From positions 1 to 11,045 of the forward strand of contig JAGGZB010000164.1 in assembly GCA_021162225.1 (NCBI GenBank): 11,045 nucleotides of DNA, given 5' to 3'. Position numbers and translations under genes: made by a program. Source of the DNA: Candidatus Bathyarchaeota archaeon. Its GTDB lineage: Archaea; Thermoproteota; Bathyarchaeia; Bathyarchaeales; DTEX01. The notes under the pieces were generated by a model, which saw only the letters and a list, made by a program, of their open reading frames with translations, searched no databases and was not told where the DNA came from. Of the stretch, positions 1 through 6,747 are shown piece after piece. The number at the start of each line of letters is the position of its first letter. The stretch's first letter is position 1.

Positions 1-1
1 C

Positions 2-736
2 TCTCTTACTTTATGGAATTACCGTATGGTCTACTTTGCTGTAGGCCTATTCGGCGTACTAACCCTTGCAACTGGTCTGATACTTTCCAGACAGATCACA
101 GATGAGCCGATCAGCCGGTCAGAGGAGAGAAGGAACGTTGGAAAACTTGAGGGTTTCCGAGCGGTTCTGCGGAATCATAGCATCCTCGTTGCTAGCGTGA
201 CGGAGGCCGCGGCGAGGTACGTCTATGGAGCTTTAGAATTCTTTCTTGTAGGCTACTTGAAGAACGTAGCGAAGATGGATCCTTCATTGATAGGTATAAT
301 CATGGGGATGCAGCTGGTCTTGATTCCCATAGTTAACCCGTTTATGGGGAAACTCTCCGACAGGGTTGGCAGGAAGATCCCGATTATTGGCGGTCTAGTG
401 CTTGGGGGAATGTCAATACTTGCAATTCCATATAATGTTCAGTTCATCCCGCTCCTGCTCATCTCTGTAGCATTTGGACTATGCTTCTCAATGATCATTT
501 CATCTGCACCCGCGCTTGTTGGGGATCTTGCGGATAAAGAATCATATGGTGCGGCTATGGGCTTCCTAGCAACAATAATGGATATTGGCCAGATGGCCGG
601 ACCGATATTCACGGGCTTCATAATGGCTTCGTTCGGATATGCTGGTTCATTCTTCTCCCTAGGAGCAGTGCTGATAATAGTAAGTGTGGCTTTCAGCATT
701 TACACATCCATCACGGGCAAGATAAGGCGGATTTAA
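2..736 (+). CDS. MFS transporter, C-terminal half (5' end outside window)
   Basis: Membrane transporter of the major facilitator superfamily; substrate unknown. The reading frame is open from base 2 with no stop, so the ATG at 26 is only an internal Met: the frame before it reads SLTLWNYR. About 244 residues are visible. They begin in what should be TM6 (WNYRMVYFAVGLFGVLTLA), followed by a charged cytoplasmic loop (about residues 30-55) and six further hydrophobic segments fitting TM7-TM12. The loop between TM8 and TM9 carries GKLSDRVGRK, the second copy of the MFS signature motif A (GxLxDRxGRK), which supports the family call. The N-terminal six helices lie to the left of the window. It ends in TAA 26 bases before the stop of the convergent AIM24-family gene. 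The tail is short (KIRRI). The family is firm; I see nothing that fixes drug, sugar or organic-acid specificity. Confidence 0.9.
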   Translation, partial: SLTLWNYRMVYFAVGLFGVLTLATGLILSRQITDEPISRSEERRNVGKLEGFRAVLRNHSILVASVTEAAARYVYGALEFFLVGYLKNVAKMDPSLIGIIMGMQLVLIPIVNPFMGKLSDRVGRKIPIIGGLVLGGMSILAIPYNVQFIPLLLISVAFGLCFSMIISSAPALVGDLADKESYGAAMGFLATIMDIGQMAGPIFTGFIMASFGYAGSFFSLGAVLIIVSVAFSIYTSITGKIRRI

Positions 737-761
737 AGCCTTTTAGACGCTAAGAATTCTC

Positions 762-1535
762 CTATAAACCCCATTTGAATGATATTCCTCTCGACCATCT
801 GCCACCTGAGTCTCTATGCATCATCGGCCCTAAGTATTTCCAAAGCCAGCTAGCAAACTCCATTGGATTCTTTGTCTGTACGTATACTTCTCCCGGGCCT
901 TCCACCACGGTGACTAAGCCTTCTCCTCCGAGTAGAGTTGCCTTCAGCCCTCCGAAAGTTTTCACCTTATACGTGCACGTCGTGCTCAGAGCTGCCAAAT
1001 GATAGTTGTCCACGACGATCGTCTCACCCTCCCTTAACTTACGTTTTTCAATAGCTCCGAAAGTGTTTATGAAGAGCTTCCCGTCTCCGCTTGTCTTGAT
1101 CATGAATAGGTTCTGCCCAAATAATCCTTTGAATCCCTGCCACTCAGTATCCAGAGTGACTTCTGAAGTAGAAGCTATGTAGGCTGAACTTTGAATGATA
1201 TATCCCCTATCTTCCTTCACTTCCAGCATCGCTATGTCACCGAGTGGAGCTGATGCGAAACCGACAATGCCCAGCTTGTTCTTGGCCGTATAATCGTTCA
1301 CAAAAAGCGTTTCTCCTCCCAGTAGGGAGATCTTAACAGTTCTCCATATGCCTCCCTCTCGTATCCTCGTATGAGTCTTAACCTCGATGTTGCTGGGCAT
1401 GTAGATCATCGCGCCTGCTTCGGCCCTTATGACGCTTTCTGGGGGCAGATGAACCTCCAAAAGAGAATATGCAGGCCTATACTTTATCTCGTAATCTATC
1501 TTCTCCTCTGCTTGTCCGGACACAAGGCTCACCAA
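762..1535 (-). CDS. AIM24 family protein (TIGR00266 / DUF124 type)
   Basis: A 257-residue all-beta protein of the AIM24 family. Family members are widespread in bacteria and archaea; yeast Aim24 is mitochondrial, and the biochemical role of prokaryotic members is not established. Family marks visible: AEAGAMIYM near residues 38-46, LGGETLFVNDYTA near 72-84, a repeated half with GDGKLFIN and EGETIVVDNYHLAALS (about 150-186), and a C-terminal GGEGLVTVVEGPGEVYVQT (about 203-221). No signal peptide or membrane helix is evident. The start is TTG at 1535; an in-frame TAG lies four codons upstream, so the start is confined to this TTG or the adjacent GTG at 1532. A TATA-like box at 1566-1573 would give a very short leader, which suits the weak Shine-Dalgarno. 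It converges on the MFS gene and follows the aminotransferase on the same strand after 226 bases, so it is probably transcribed separately. Confidence 0.88.
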   Translation of the reverse strand: MVSLVSGQAEEKIDYEIKYRPAYSLLEVHLPPESVIRAEAGAMIYMPSNIEVKTHTRIREGGIWRTVKISLLGGETLFVNDYTAKNKLGIVGFASAPLGDIAMLEVKEDRGYIIQSSAYIASTSEVTLDTEWQGFKGLFGQNLFMIKTSGDGKLFINTFGAIEKRKLREGETIVVDNYHLAALSTTCTYKVKTFGGLKATLLGGEGLVTVVEGPGEVYVQTKNPMEFASWLWKYLGPMMHRDSGGRWSRGISFKWGL

Positions 1536-1565
1536 CTGTATCTTCTATACATGAATGTTTTTGAG

Positions 1566-1573
1566 TTTTAAAG
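1566..1573 (-). promoter_or_regulatory. TATA-like box (CTTTAAAA) for the AIM24-family gene
   Basis: On the minus strand CTTTAAAA lies about 31 bases before the TTG start. An archaeal TSS about 25 bases downstream of the box centre would fall near 1541-1545, leaving a leader of roughly ten bases or less. This agrees with the lack of a good Shine-Dalgarno. Seen by motif only; not proven. Confidence 0.4.
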
Positions 1574-1663
1574 TTACTGGTCGATTTTAGGATGTGTAGA
1601 ATCTCAAAATAAACATCGCCGCATAGAGTTAATATGGTAAACTACAAGAAGATTTTGGACGTA

Positions 1664-1687
1664 AAAGCAACATTCTAGTATTGCTTT
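1664..1687 (-). terminator. Possible 3' hairpin after the aminotransferase gene
   Basis: AAAGCAA (1664-1670) and TTGCTTT (1681-1687) are perfect 7-bp inverted repeats with a 10-base loop. They sit 75-98 bases past the aminotransferase stop. Read on the minus strand the hairpin is followed by a short T-run (TTTTAC). It could end the aminotransferase transcript before the AIM24 promoter. Archaeal termination relies mainly on T-tracts, and this one is short, so the call is tentative. The rest of the 1536-1761 gap shows no gene or RNA that I recognise. Confidence 0.3.
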
Positions 1688-1761
1688 GGGGGATGAGGAT
1701 AAATCTAACTAGACTCTTAAGGTAGGACCATTCGGAAAGGGCAAACAAGTTCTTGAGTGTT

Positions 1762-3096
1762 TCAGGAGTCACAAGATGGAACAAGATTATCCTTCTTTAA
1801 GACTTCCATAGCCTTCCACATGGCATTCTCAGTTCTCTCTAAGTCTTCATCGGAGTGCTTAACACACGGCATGAATCTTCCGGTTCCATATGGGTAGACG
1901 CCATTATTCACCATTGAAAGATAGAATGCATACGCGGCTAGGGAACTAGATCCTTCTCCGAACTTGGGATGGATGAAGGCCATAGGTCTTTCAGGCGGTG
2001 CGCCTCCCACGGACACCTTTATGCCAGCTTCCTCCGCGCATTTAACGATGCAATTCACTATTCTCTCGCATATCTTGTAAAGGCGGGGATAAATCTCATC
2101 GCGTTCCCTATCTATAATCTTCATGGTCTCTAGACCGGCGCTTATGCAGATTGGCTGAGCATTCCATGTTCCTCCAAGCGAGATCCTCACAAAGCGATTC
2201 CAATATTCGTCATCTCTGAACTCGTAATATTGGAGTAATTCTCGACTTCCGCATATTGCTCCTATAGGGGCGCCTCCGCCAACGATCTTACCTAAGACGG
2301 CTAAATCTGGTGTAACTCCATAGTATTCTTGGGCGCCTCCAGCCGCGTATCTAAATCCGGAGACAACCTCATCAAGTATGAAGACAACTCCATACTTCTC
2401 GGTGAGTTCTCTCAGCTCTTCCATATACTCCTTCGTATAAGGCGCGTTCCCCTGAAGAATTATGCATGCCACATCTCCCGTAGCGAATATCTTCTCGACG
2501 ATTTCGGGCTTATTATACGGTACGATGATTGTGTTTTCGCGTACGGACCTCGGTATTCCTCGAGTATTGCATAAACCATATGGTGGACCGTTGTGAGCAA
2601 GAATGACTGATTCCCATTTTCCATGATAACATCCCTCATGGATTATTATCTTGTCCCTTCCGGTGTGTAATCTTGCGAGTCTAACAGCCATTGCTATAGC
2701 TTCGCTTCCGCAGGCGCACGCTCTCACGAATCCATCCTTGGCGCATGGAACTAGCTTCTTTATCACTTCAGCCCATTCTATCTCGAGCTCCGTGCATGAA
2801 CCCATATGAATATTCGAAAGAACCGATTCGATAGCTCTCCTCAGTCTTTTGTCATTATATCCGAAGAGTAACGCGCCATGTCCCATCACGTAATCTATAT
2901 ACTCGTTTCCATCAACATCCCATTTCTTGGTTCCATCAGCCCTAGCCATATATATTGGGAAAGGCTTCACGTATCTCCCATCATGGGTAACTCCGCTCGC
3001 AAAGCATCTCAGAGCTCGACTATAAAGCTCCCTTGATCTCGGATGCTTCTTCACGTACTCCTCTTCTAAAAGCTTCACGAGAGACATGCAGACCAT
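1762..3096 (-). CDS. PLP-dependent class-III aminotransferase, glutamate-1-semialdehyde aminomutase-like
   Basis: A fold-type I PLP enzyme of 444 residues, the usual length for class III. Visible marks: substrate-side YHG at 157-159, the cofactor Asp in ILDEVVSGFR (D242), the Schiff-base lysine in DLAVLGKIVGGGAPIG (K270), and GGTWNAQP at about 308-315, which contacts the cofactor phosphate. This core resembles HemL more than ornithine or GABA aminotransferases. However, the HemL motif EPVAGN reads IILQGN (212-217), SGTEA reads CGSEA (129-133), and the C-terminal FEAG-type segment carrying the gating glutamate reads TGRF (about 405-408). No heme-pathway gene is nearby. It is therefore probably not HemL; an aminotransferase or aminomutase acting on another small amino or keto compound is likelier. 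It is cysteine-rich (C3, C31, C101, C118, C127, C129 and others). Start: ATG at 3096, or ATG at 3087 (MSLVKLLEEEY), which fits family N-termini better. It diverges from the ROK kinase gene. Confidence 0.87.
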   Translation of the reverse strand: MVCMSLVKLLEEEYVKKHPRSRELYSRALRCFASGVTHDGRYVKPFPIYMARADGTKKWDVDGNEYIDYVMGHGALLFGYNDKRLRRAIESVLSNIHMGSCTELEIEWAEVIKKLVPCAKDGFVRACACGSEAIAMAVRLARLHTGRDKIIIHEGCYHGKWESVILAHNGPPYGLCNTRGIPRSVRENTIIVPYNKPEIVEKIFATGDVACIILQGNAPYTKEYMEELRELTEKYGVVFILDEVVSGFRYAAGGAQEYYGVTPDLAVLGKIVGGGAPIGAICGSRELLQYYEFRDDEYWNRFVRISLGGTWNAQPICISAGLETMKIIDRERDEIYPRLYKICERIVNCIVKCAEEAGIKVSVGGAPPERPMAFIHPKFGEGSSSLAAYAFYLSMVNNGVYPYGTGRFMPCVKHSDEDLERTENAMWKAMEVLKKDNLVPSCDS

Positions 3097-3163
3097 CCCA
3101 AATTCATTTAAGGACGTATTCGCGGATTCCCTTAACGGCTTAAATGCTTATGTAATGGGAAAA

Positions 3164-3178
3164 CTTATAAGATTTCCT
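3164..3178 (-). promoter_or_regulatory. TATA box with BRE-like element for the aminotransferase gene
   Basis: On the minus strand AGGAAAT is followed directly by CTTATAAG (3171-3164), a good match to an archaeal BRE plus TATA box. The predicted TSS near 3140 leaves a leader of about 45 bases. CTTATAAG is self-complementary, so orientation comes only from the purine-rich BRE on this side. Confidence 0.45.
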
Positions 3179-3246
3179 AATGTCTGCTTGCAATCGTAAA
3201 GATATCCTGCATATTGAGAGAGGACTACGGATTCTTTCGCTACTTG

Positions 3247-3261
3247 TAACGTTGAGCGTTA
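3247..3261. repeat. Small inverted repeat in the divergent promoter region
   Basis: TAACG (3247-3251) and CGTTA (3257-3261) are separated by TTGAG. The dyad lies about 35 bases upstream of the TATA-like box of the ROK gene, a position where an archaeal regulator could bind. With only 5-bp arms it may be chance. The rest of 3097-3336 shows no small gene. Confidence 0.25.
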
Positions 3262-3296
3262 ATCAATTCTGAGGAAGCTGCCGAGGCGGACAAGGC

Positions 3297-3304
3297 TTTT
3301 AATA
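3297..3304 (+). promoter_or_regulatory. TATA-like box for the ROK kinase gene
   Basis: TTTTAATA stands in an A/T-rich run (3297-3313) about 40 bases before the start. A TSS near 3325 would leave the GGAGG Shine-Dalgarno (3326-3330) at the very 5' end of the message, so the exact box is uncertain. Confidence 0.3.
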
Positions 3305-3336
3305 TTTTTAAAACAGATGTTCTACGGAGGCGTCTG

Positions 3337-4320
3337 GTGATGGAGTATGGTATAGCCGTGGATCTCGGGGCAACCTACTTGAGGGTTATAGCTGGGTGCA
3401 AGGATGGAAGAGTATTGGCTAGAATTGTGGAGAGAACAAACCTTACGGAGGGCCCTGAAGCGGTAAGCCAGCAGATGATCAAGCTCATAAAAAGGATTTG
3501 TAGAGAAAATAGTCTTAAACCTGAAGATGCCGCTGGCATAGGAGTTGGAGCCTTCGGTCCGCAAGATCCTGTTAGAGGCGGAATATCGAGGCCTGCGAAT
3601 GCTCCTTACGAGTTCATACCGATAAGGGAACCATTAACTGAAGAGTTTAAAGTTCCAGTTGAGGTCATGAATGATTGCCTCGTTGCGGCTATAGGTGAAA
3701 GATTCTACGGGGCTGGCAGAGGCATCGATAACTTTGTTTACATAACGATAAGTACGGGTATCGGAGCAGGTGTCTACGTTGACGGCCGCGTCCTCTTAGG
3801 TAAGGATGGGAATGCCCATGAGATCGGACATATAGTAGTTGATTACGAGGGTCGCCTTCTATGCGGATGTGGTAAGAGGGGACATTGGGAAGCTTATTGT
3901 TCAGGTAAGAACATGCCAAACTATGCGCGGTTGATCATCGAGGAGGAGAACCTAAAAGATAAGTTTAGGCGTAGTTACCTGTACAAAGCGGCGTCTGGAA
4001 GAATGGAGGGAATAACCGCAAAGGCTATCTATGATGGAGCCAAGATCGGCGATTCTCTCTGTGAGTATCTGGTTAATCGTGTAGGTGAAATAAACGCGAT
4101 GGGTGTTGCCTCAGCCGTAAACGTGTATGATCCATCAGTTGTGATTTTAGGCGGAGCCGTGGTACTGAATAATGTGGATCAAGTATTAACCCCCATAAGA
4201 ATGCGATTTAAGGATTATATAGTTAATAGGGAAGCTGAGGTGAAAGTAACTCCGCTGAAGGGTGACGTAGTCTTGTATGGGGCATTAGCTATGGCCTTTG
4301 GTCTTCATAGAGAAGGCTGA
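3337..4320 (+). CDS. ROK family sugar kinase, probable ATP-dependent glucokinase
   Basis: Cytoplasmic sugar kinase of 327 residues, normal for the family; most likely phosphorylates glucose or another hexose with ATP. Visible: the N-terminal phosphate loop AVDLGATYLRV (D9, G11, T13), catalytic Asp in MNDCLVAA (N112, D113), the glycine-rich ISTGIGAGV (138-146), and the ROK signature: HEIGH (161-165), CGCGKRGH (176-183), WEAYCSG (184-190). E162, H165 and E185 are the expected sugar-binding residues. The zinc site would be H165, C176, C178, with His183 where many bacterial ROK enzymes have a third Cys. LGGAV at 271-275 closes the ATP site. There is no DNA-binding N-terminal domain, so it is a kinase and not a NagC/XylR-type repressor. 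GGAGG at 3326-3330 is 6 bases from GTG 3337 and 9 from ATG 3340; either can be the start. N-acetylglucosamine or mannose kinase activity is not excluded. Confidence 0.9.
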   Translation: MMEYGIAVDLGATYLRVIAGCKDGRVLARIVERTNLTEGPEAVSQQMIKLIKRICRENSLKPEDAAGIGVGAFGPQDPVRGGISRPANAPYEFIPIREPLTEEFKVPVEVMNDCLVAAIGERFYGAGRGIDNFVYITISTGIGAGVYVDGRVLLGKDGNAHEIGHIVVDYEGRLLCGCGKRGHWEAYCSGKNMPNYARLIIEEENLKDKFRRSYLYKAASGRMEGITAKAIYDGAKIGDSLCEYLVNRVGEINAMGVASAVNVYDPSVVILGGAVVLNNVDQVLTPIRMRFKDYIVNREAEVKVTPLKGDVVLYGALAMAFGLHREG

Positions 4321-4413
4321 GCATGCAAAAGTAGTCGGTCTAGGAAGATTTCATCTAATAGCGAATGAAGAAGATGCGATTTCTCTCCAGAGTGAATCTT
4401 TATTAACCAAAAG

Positions 4414-4428
4414 GTGAAACCTTAAAAG
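4414..4428 (+). promoter_or_regulatory. BRE and TATA box for the pta-ackA block
   Basis: GTGAAAC followed by CTTAAAAG (4421-4428) resembles an archaeal BRE/TATA pair. A TSS near 4447-4452 would place the GAGGGTG Shine-Dalgarno (4451-4457) at or just after the 5' end of the transcript. The preceding part of the 144-base gap after the ROK gene (4321-4413) shows nothing recognisable. Confidence 0.45.
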
Positions 4429-4438
4429 CTATAGCTTT
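4425..4438. promoter_or_regulatory. 14-bp perfect palindrome on the pta promoter, candidate operator
   Basis: AAAGCTATAGCTTT is perfectly self-complementary with no spacer. It overlaps the last four bases of the TATA-like box and fills the space toward the predicted TSS. A dimeric repressor bound here would block TBP/TFB or polymerase loading. The sequence is a direct observation; operator function is inference. Confidence 0.4.
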
Positions 4439-4464
4439 CCTAAAGACTACGAGGGTGCTAGGCT

Positions 4465-5478
4465 TTGATAATGGATCTCCTTAAGGAGAGAGCTAAGAAG
4501 AAGCCTATGAGGATAGTTCTCCCTGAGGGTGAAGAGGGCAGAATAATAAGGGCTTCTGTAAAGGCGGCTGAGGAGGGTCTAGCCAAGCCTATACTTCTGG
4601 GAGACGAGGATGCAATAAATGAGAGGGCAGAGGATCTTGGGCTAAGTCTCAGAGGTGTTGAGCTGCTGAATCCGGAAGTTAGCCCGGAGATGGATGAATA
4701 CGTCGAGAAATATCTTGAGATAAGGAGGGGCAAGAGAGTAAGTGAAGCTATGGCTAGGAGAATATTAAGGCGGCCTCTCTATTATGGAGCCATGATGGTT
4801 AGAGTGGGCGATGCGGATGGCATGGTCGCCGGAGCCGTATCCATTACTGCAAGCGTGATAAGGGCAAGTCTCCTTTTAATAGGGCTACAAAAGGATATAA
4901 CGGTGCCATCAAGCTTCTTCATAATGGAGACTAAAAATGAAAAGATAGGAGAGAATGGAACACTTATATTTGCGGATGCAGCCGTAAATCCGGATCCAAC
5001 TCCCGAGCATCTGGCTGATATAGCTATAGCCTCAGCTAGAAGCGCCAAGGCTTTGCTCGGATGGACGCCTCGAGTAGCAATGTTGTCTTTCTCAACCAAG
5101 GGAAGCGCAGCACATCCATTAGTCGATAAAGTTATGGAAGCGGTTAAGATAGCTAAGTCGAAGGCTCCCGACATAGCTATAGATGGCGAATTGCAGGCGG
5201 ACGCCGCTCTGTTGCCGAGCGTTGCTGAGAGAAAGATTAAGGGCGATGTTGGACCCGTCGCTGGCAGAGCGAATATACTGATATTTCCGGATCTGGATGC
5301 TGGGAACATAGCCTACAAGCTTGTTCAGCATGTCTGCGGGGCTGGGGCCTACGGTCCAATACTTCAGGGATTCGAGAAGCCGGTCAGCGACTTGTCCAGA
5401 GGAGCTAAGGCCGAAGAGATAGTGGGGGTAATAACGATCGTTAACATATTGGCCCAAGGATTCCAGGGGCGACTATGA
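4465..5478 (+). CDS. pta: Phosphate acetyltransferase (phosphotransacetylase)
   Basis: Interconverts acetyl-CoA plus phosphate with acetyl phosphate plus CoA in the cytoplasm. At 337 residues it is the short, single-domain form, without the N-terminal regulatory domain of enterobacterial Pta. Visible: PMRIVLPEG near the N-terminus, DGMVAGAVSITAS (118-130), MLSFSTKGSA (206-215), DGELQADAA (240-248), and the C-terminal active-site block GPILQGFEKPVSDLSRGA (297-314). Ser311 and Arg312 match Ser309 and Arg310 of the Methanosarcina thermophila enzyme. The catalytic Asp316 of that enzyme appears to align with Glu318 (my alignment from memory). DLSRG separates it from phosphate butyryltransferase. 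Start: TTG 4465, with GAGGGTG seven bases upstream; ATG 4471 is 13 bases away and less likely. The stop overlaps the ackA start by four bases (ATGA), indicating translational coupling. Confidence 0.95.
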   Translation: MIMDLLKERAKKKPMRIVLPEGEEGRIIRASVKAAEEGLAKPILLGDEDAINERAEDLGLSLRGVELLNPEVSPEMDEYVEKYLEIRRGKRVSEAMARRILRRPLYYGAMMVRVGDADGMVAGAVSITASVIRASLLLIGLQKDITVPSSFFIMETKNEKIGENGTLIFADAAVNPDPTPEHLADIAIASARSAKALLGWTPRVAMLSFSTKGSAAHPLVDKVMEAVKIAKSKAPDIAIDGELQADAALLPSVAERKIKGDVGPVAGRANILIFPDLDAGNIAYKLVQHVCGAGAYGPILQGFEKPVSDLSRGAKAEEIVGVITIVNILAQGFQGRL

Positions 5479-6692
5479 TGGTGAAGGTACTCGTCGTAAA
5501 TTGTGGAAGCTCAACTATAAAGTACAAGATCTATGACGCTGAGGGAAAGGAGCTCCGGGAACTGGCATCCGGCCTCCTAGACAAGGTTGAAGCTGAAGAG
5601 TCAACATTAATCCATAGGCGCGGCGGGGAAGTCTTTAAACTGAAATTAAAGGCTAGAAGCCATAGGGAAGGGTTAAGAGTAATTCTGGAGATTCTGACAA
5701 GTGAAGAGCATGGCGTAATAAGGGATCTCTCCGAAGTATATGCCGTTGGCCACAGAGTCGTCCATGGAGGAGATTCCTTCTTCGAGTCGACGTTAATAAC
5801 TAAGGAGGTTCTGGAGGTTATTAGGGAATGGTCCGAAATGGCTCCATTACATAACCCAGCTAACATAGCCGGAATAGAAGCGGCTATGTCTCTTATGCCA
5901 GAGACCCCTCAAGTAGCCGTTTTCGATACAGCCTTCCATCAAACGATGCCCGTCGAAGCCTATCTCTATGCCATACCATATGATCTGTATGAACGCTATA
6001 AAATACGACGCTATGGCTTTCACGGAACATCCCACCGATACGTAGCTCGAAAAGCAGCGGAGATCTTAGGCGTTGACCTTTCAAGTCTTAAGATGGTAAC
6101 ATGTCATCTGGGAGCCGGATGTAGCATAGCAGCTGTTAAGGAAGGAAAGTCCATAGATACGAGTATGGGTTTCACACCTCTTGAAGGGCTCGTTATGGCC
6201 ACGAGATCCGGGGACATAGATCCATCTATAATCTTCTTCCTAGCTCGGAAACGTAACATGAGCCTCGAGGATATCGAGAATTTACTGAATCGTGAAAGCG
6301 GCTTGAAAGGACTATCTGGAGTGAGCGGCGACGTCCGCGACCTAAGAAGGGAGCTGGAGAAGGGAAATAAAAAGGCCGAGATAGCGCTTAAGGTCTTTGC
6401 GTATAGGGTCAAAAAGTATATAGGCGCCTACATGGCTGCGATGGGCGGGTTAGACGCCATAGTCTTCACGGCTGGAATAGGCGAGAACGACTGGAGAATG
6501 AGGAAATCCATATGTGAAGGATTAGAGGCCCTAGGCGTTGAGATCGACGAAGAGAAGAATAGGGCTGAGTCTAGGGAGCCGAGGATAATAAGCCGCGACT
6601 CCTCGAGGGTTAAGGTTCTGGTTATACCGACTGATGAGGAGCTAGCAATAGCCTTGGAAACATTATCGGTCCTGAGCAAGTCTAAAGGGTGA
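5475..6692 (+). CDS. ackA: Acetate kinase
   Basis: Transfers phosphate between acetyl phosphate and ADP, giving acetate and ATP, or the reverse. The 405 residues match the family length. Using Methanosarcina thermophila residue names: N7 is N9 in VVNCGSS, R91 is R94 in GHRVVHGG, H123 is H126 in PLHNP, D148 is D151 in FDTAFHQTMP, H180 is H183 in GFHGTSH, R241 is R244 in TRSGDIDP, and E384 is E388 in TDEEL. The acetate pocket residues V93, L122, F179 and P232 are also kept (V96, L125, F182, P235), so acetate is a likelier substrate than propionate or butyrate. FTAGIGEN (331-338) is the C-terminal nucleotide-site loop. One oddity: the usual HLGNG reads HLGAG (211-215). The start is ATG 5475, overlapping the pta stop, or the adjacent ATG 5478; AGGGG at 5465-5469 serves either. 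With pta it forms the acetate/ATP module. Confidence 0.96.
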   Translation: MMVKVLVVNCGSSTIKYKIYDAEGKELRELASGLLDKVEAEESTLIHRRGGEVFKLKLKARSHREGLRVILEILTSEEHGVIRDLSEVYAVGHRVVHGGDSFFESTLITKEVLEVIREWSEMAPLHNPANIAGIEAAMSLMPETPQVAVFDTAFHQTMPVEAYLYAIPYDLYERYKIRRYGFHGTSHRYVARKAAEILGVDLSSLKMVTCHLGAGCSIAAVKEGKSIDTSMGFTPLEGLVMATRSGDIDPSIIFFLARKRNMSLEDIENLLNRESGLKGLSGVSGDVRDLRRELEKGNKKAEIALKVFAYRVKKYIGAYMAAMGGLDAIVFTAGIGENDWRMRKSICEGLEALGVEIDEEKNRAESREPRIISRDSSRVKVLVIPTDEELAIALETLSVLSKSKG

Positions 6693-6733
6693 GAGTAAAT
6701 AAAAGATAAATTGTCATGAGTTGAGACTAGATT

Positions 6734-6740
6734 AGGAGGA
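6734..6740 (+). promoter_or_regulatory. Shine-Dalgarno AGGAGGA that selects TTG 6748 as start
   Basis: AGGAGG ends at 6739. The in-frame ATG at 6742 is only two bases away, too close for use. The TTG at 6748 is eight bases away, which is ideal. The protein should therefore begin M(L)KICIFEDQKYD, two residues shorter than an ATG start would give, and this fits family N-termini. Confidence 0.65.
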
Positions 6741-6747
6741 GATGCAT

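Noticed and set aside
26..28. ATG at 26 as the start of the MFS gene
   Set aside because: The frame is open to the window edge (SLTLWNYR before it) and the protein would lack six of twelve helices, so the gene is cut by the window.
1681..1730. Possible C/D box sRNA in the gap before the AIM24 gene (GGATGAGGATA)
   Set aside because: There is no matching D box (CUGA) at the right distance and no terminal stem.
4782..5309. Long antisense frames inside pta, ackA and the Cdc48 gene
   Set aside because: They are rich in Ser, Ala and Pro, as expected of shadows of AGA/GCT/GGA-rich genes, and have no start signals.
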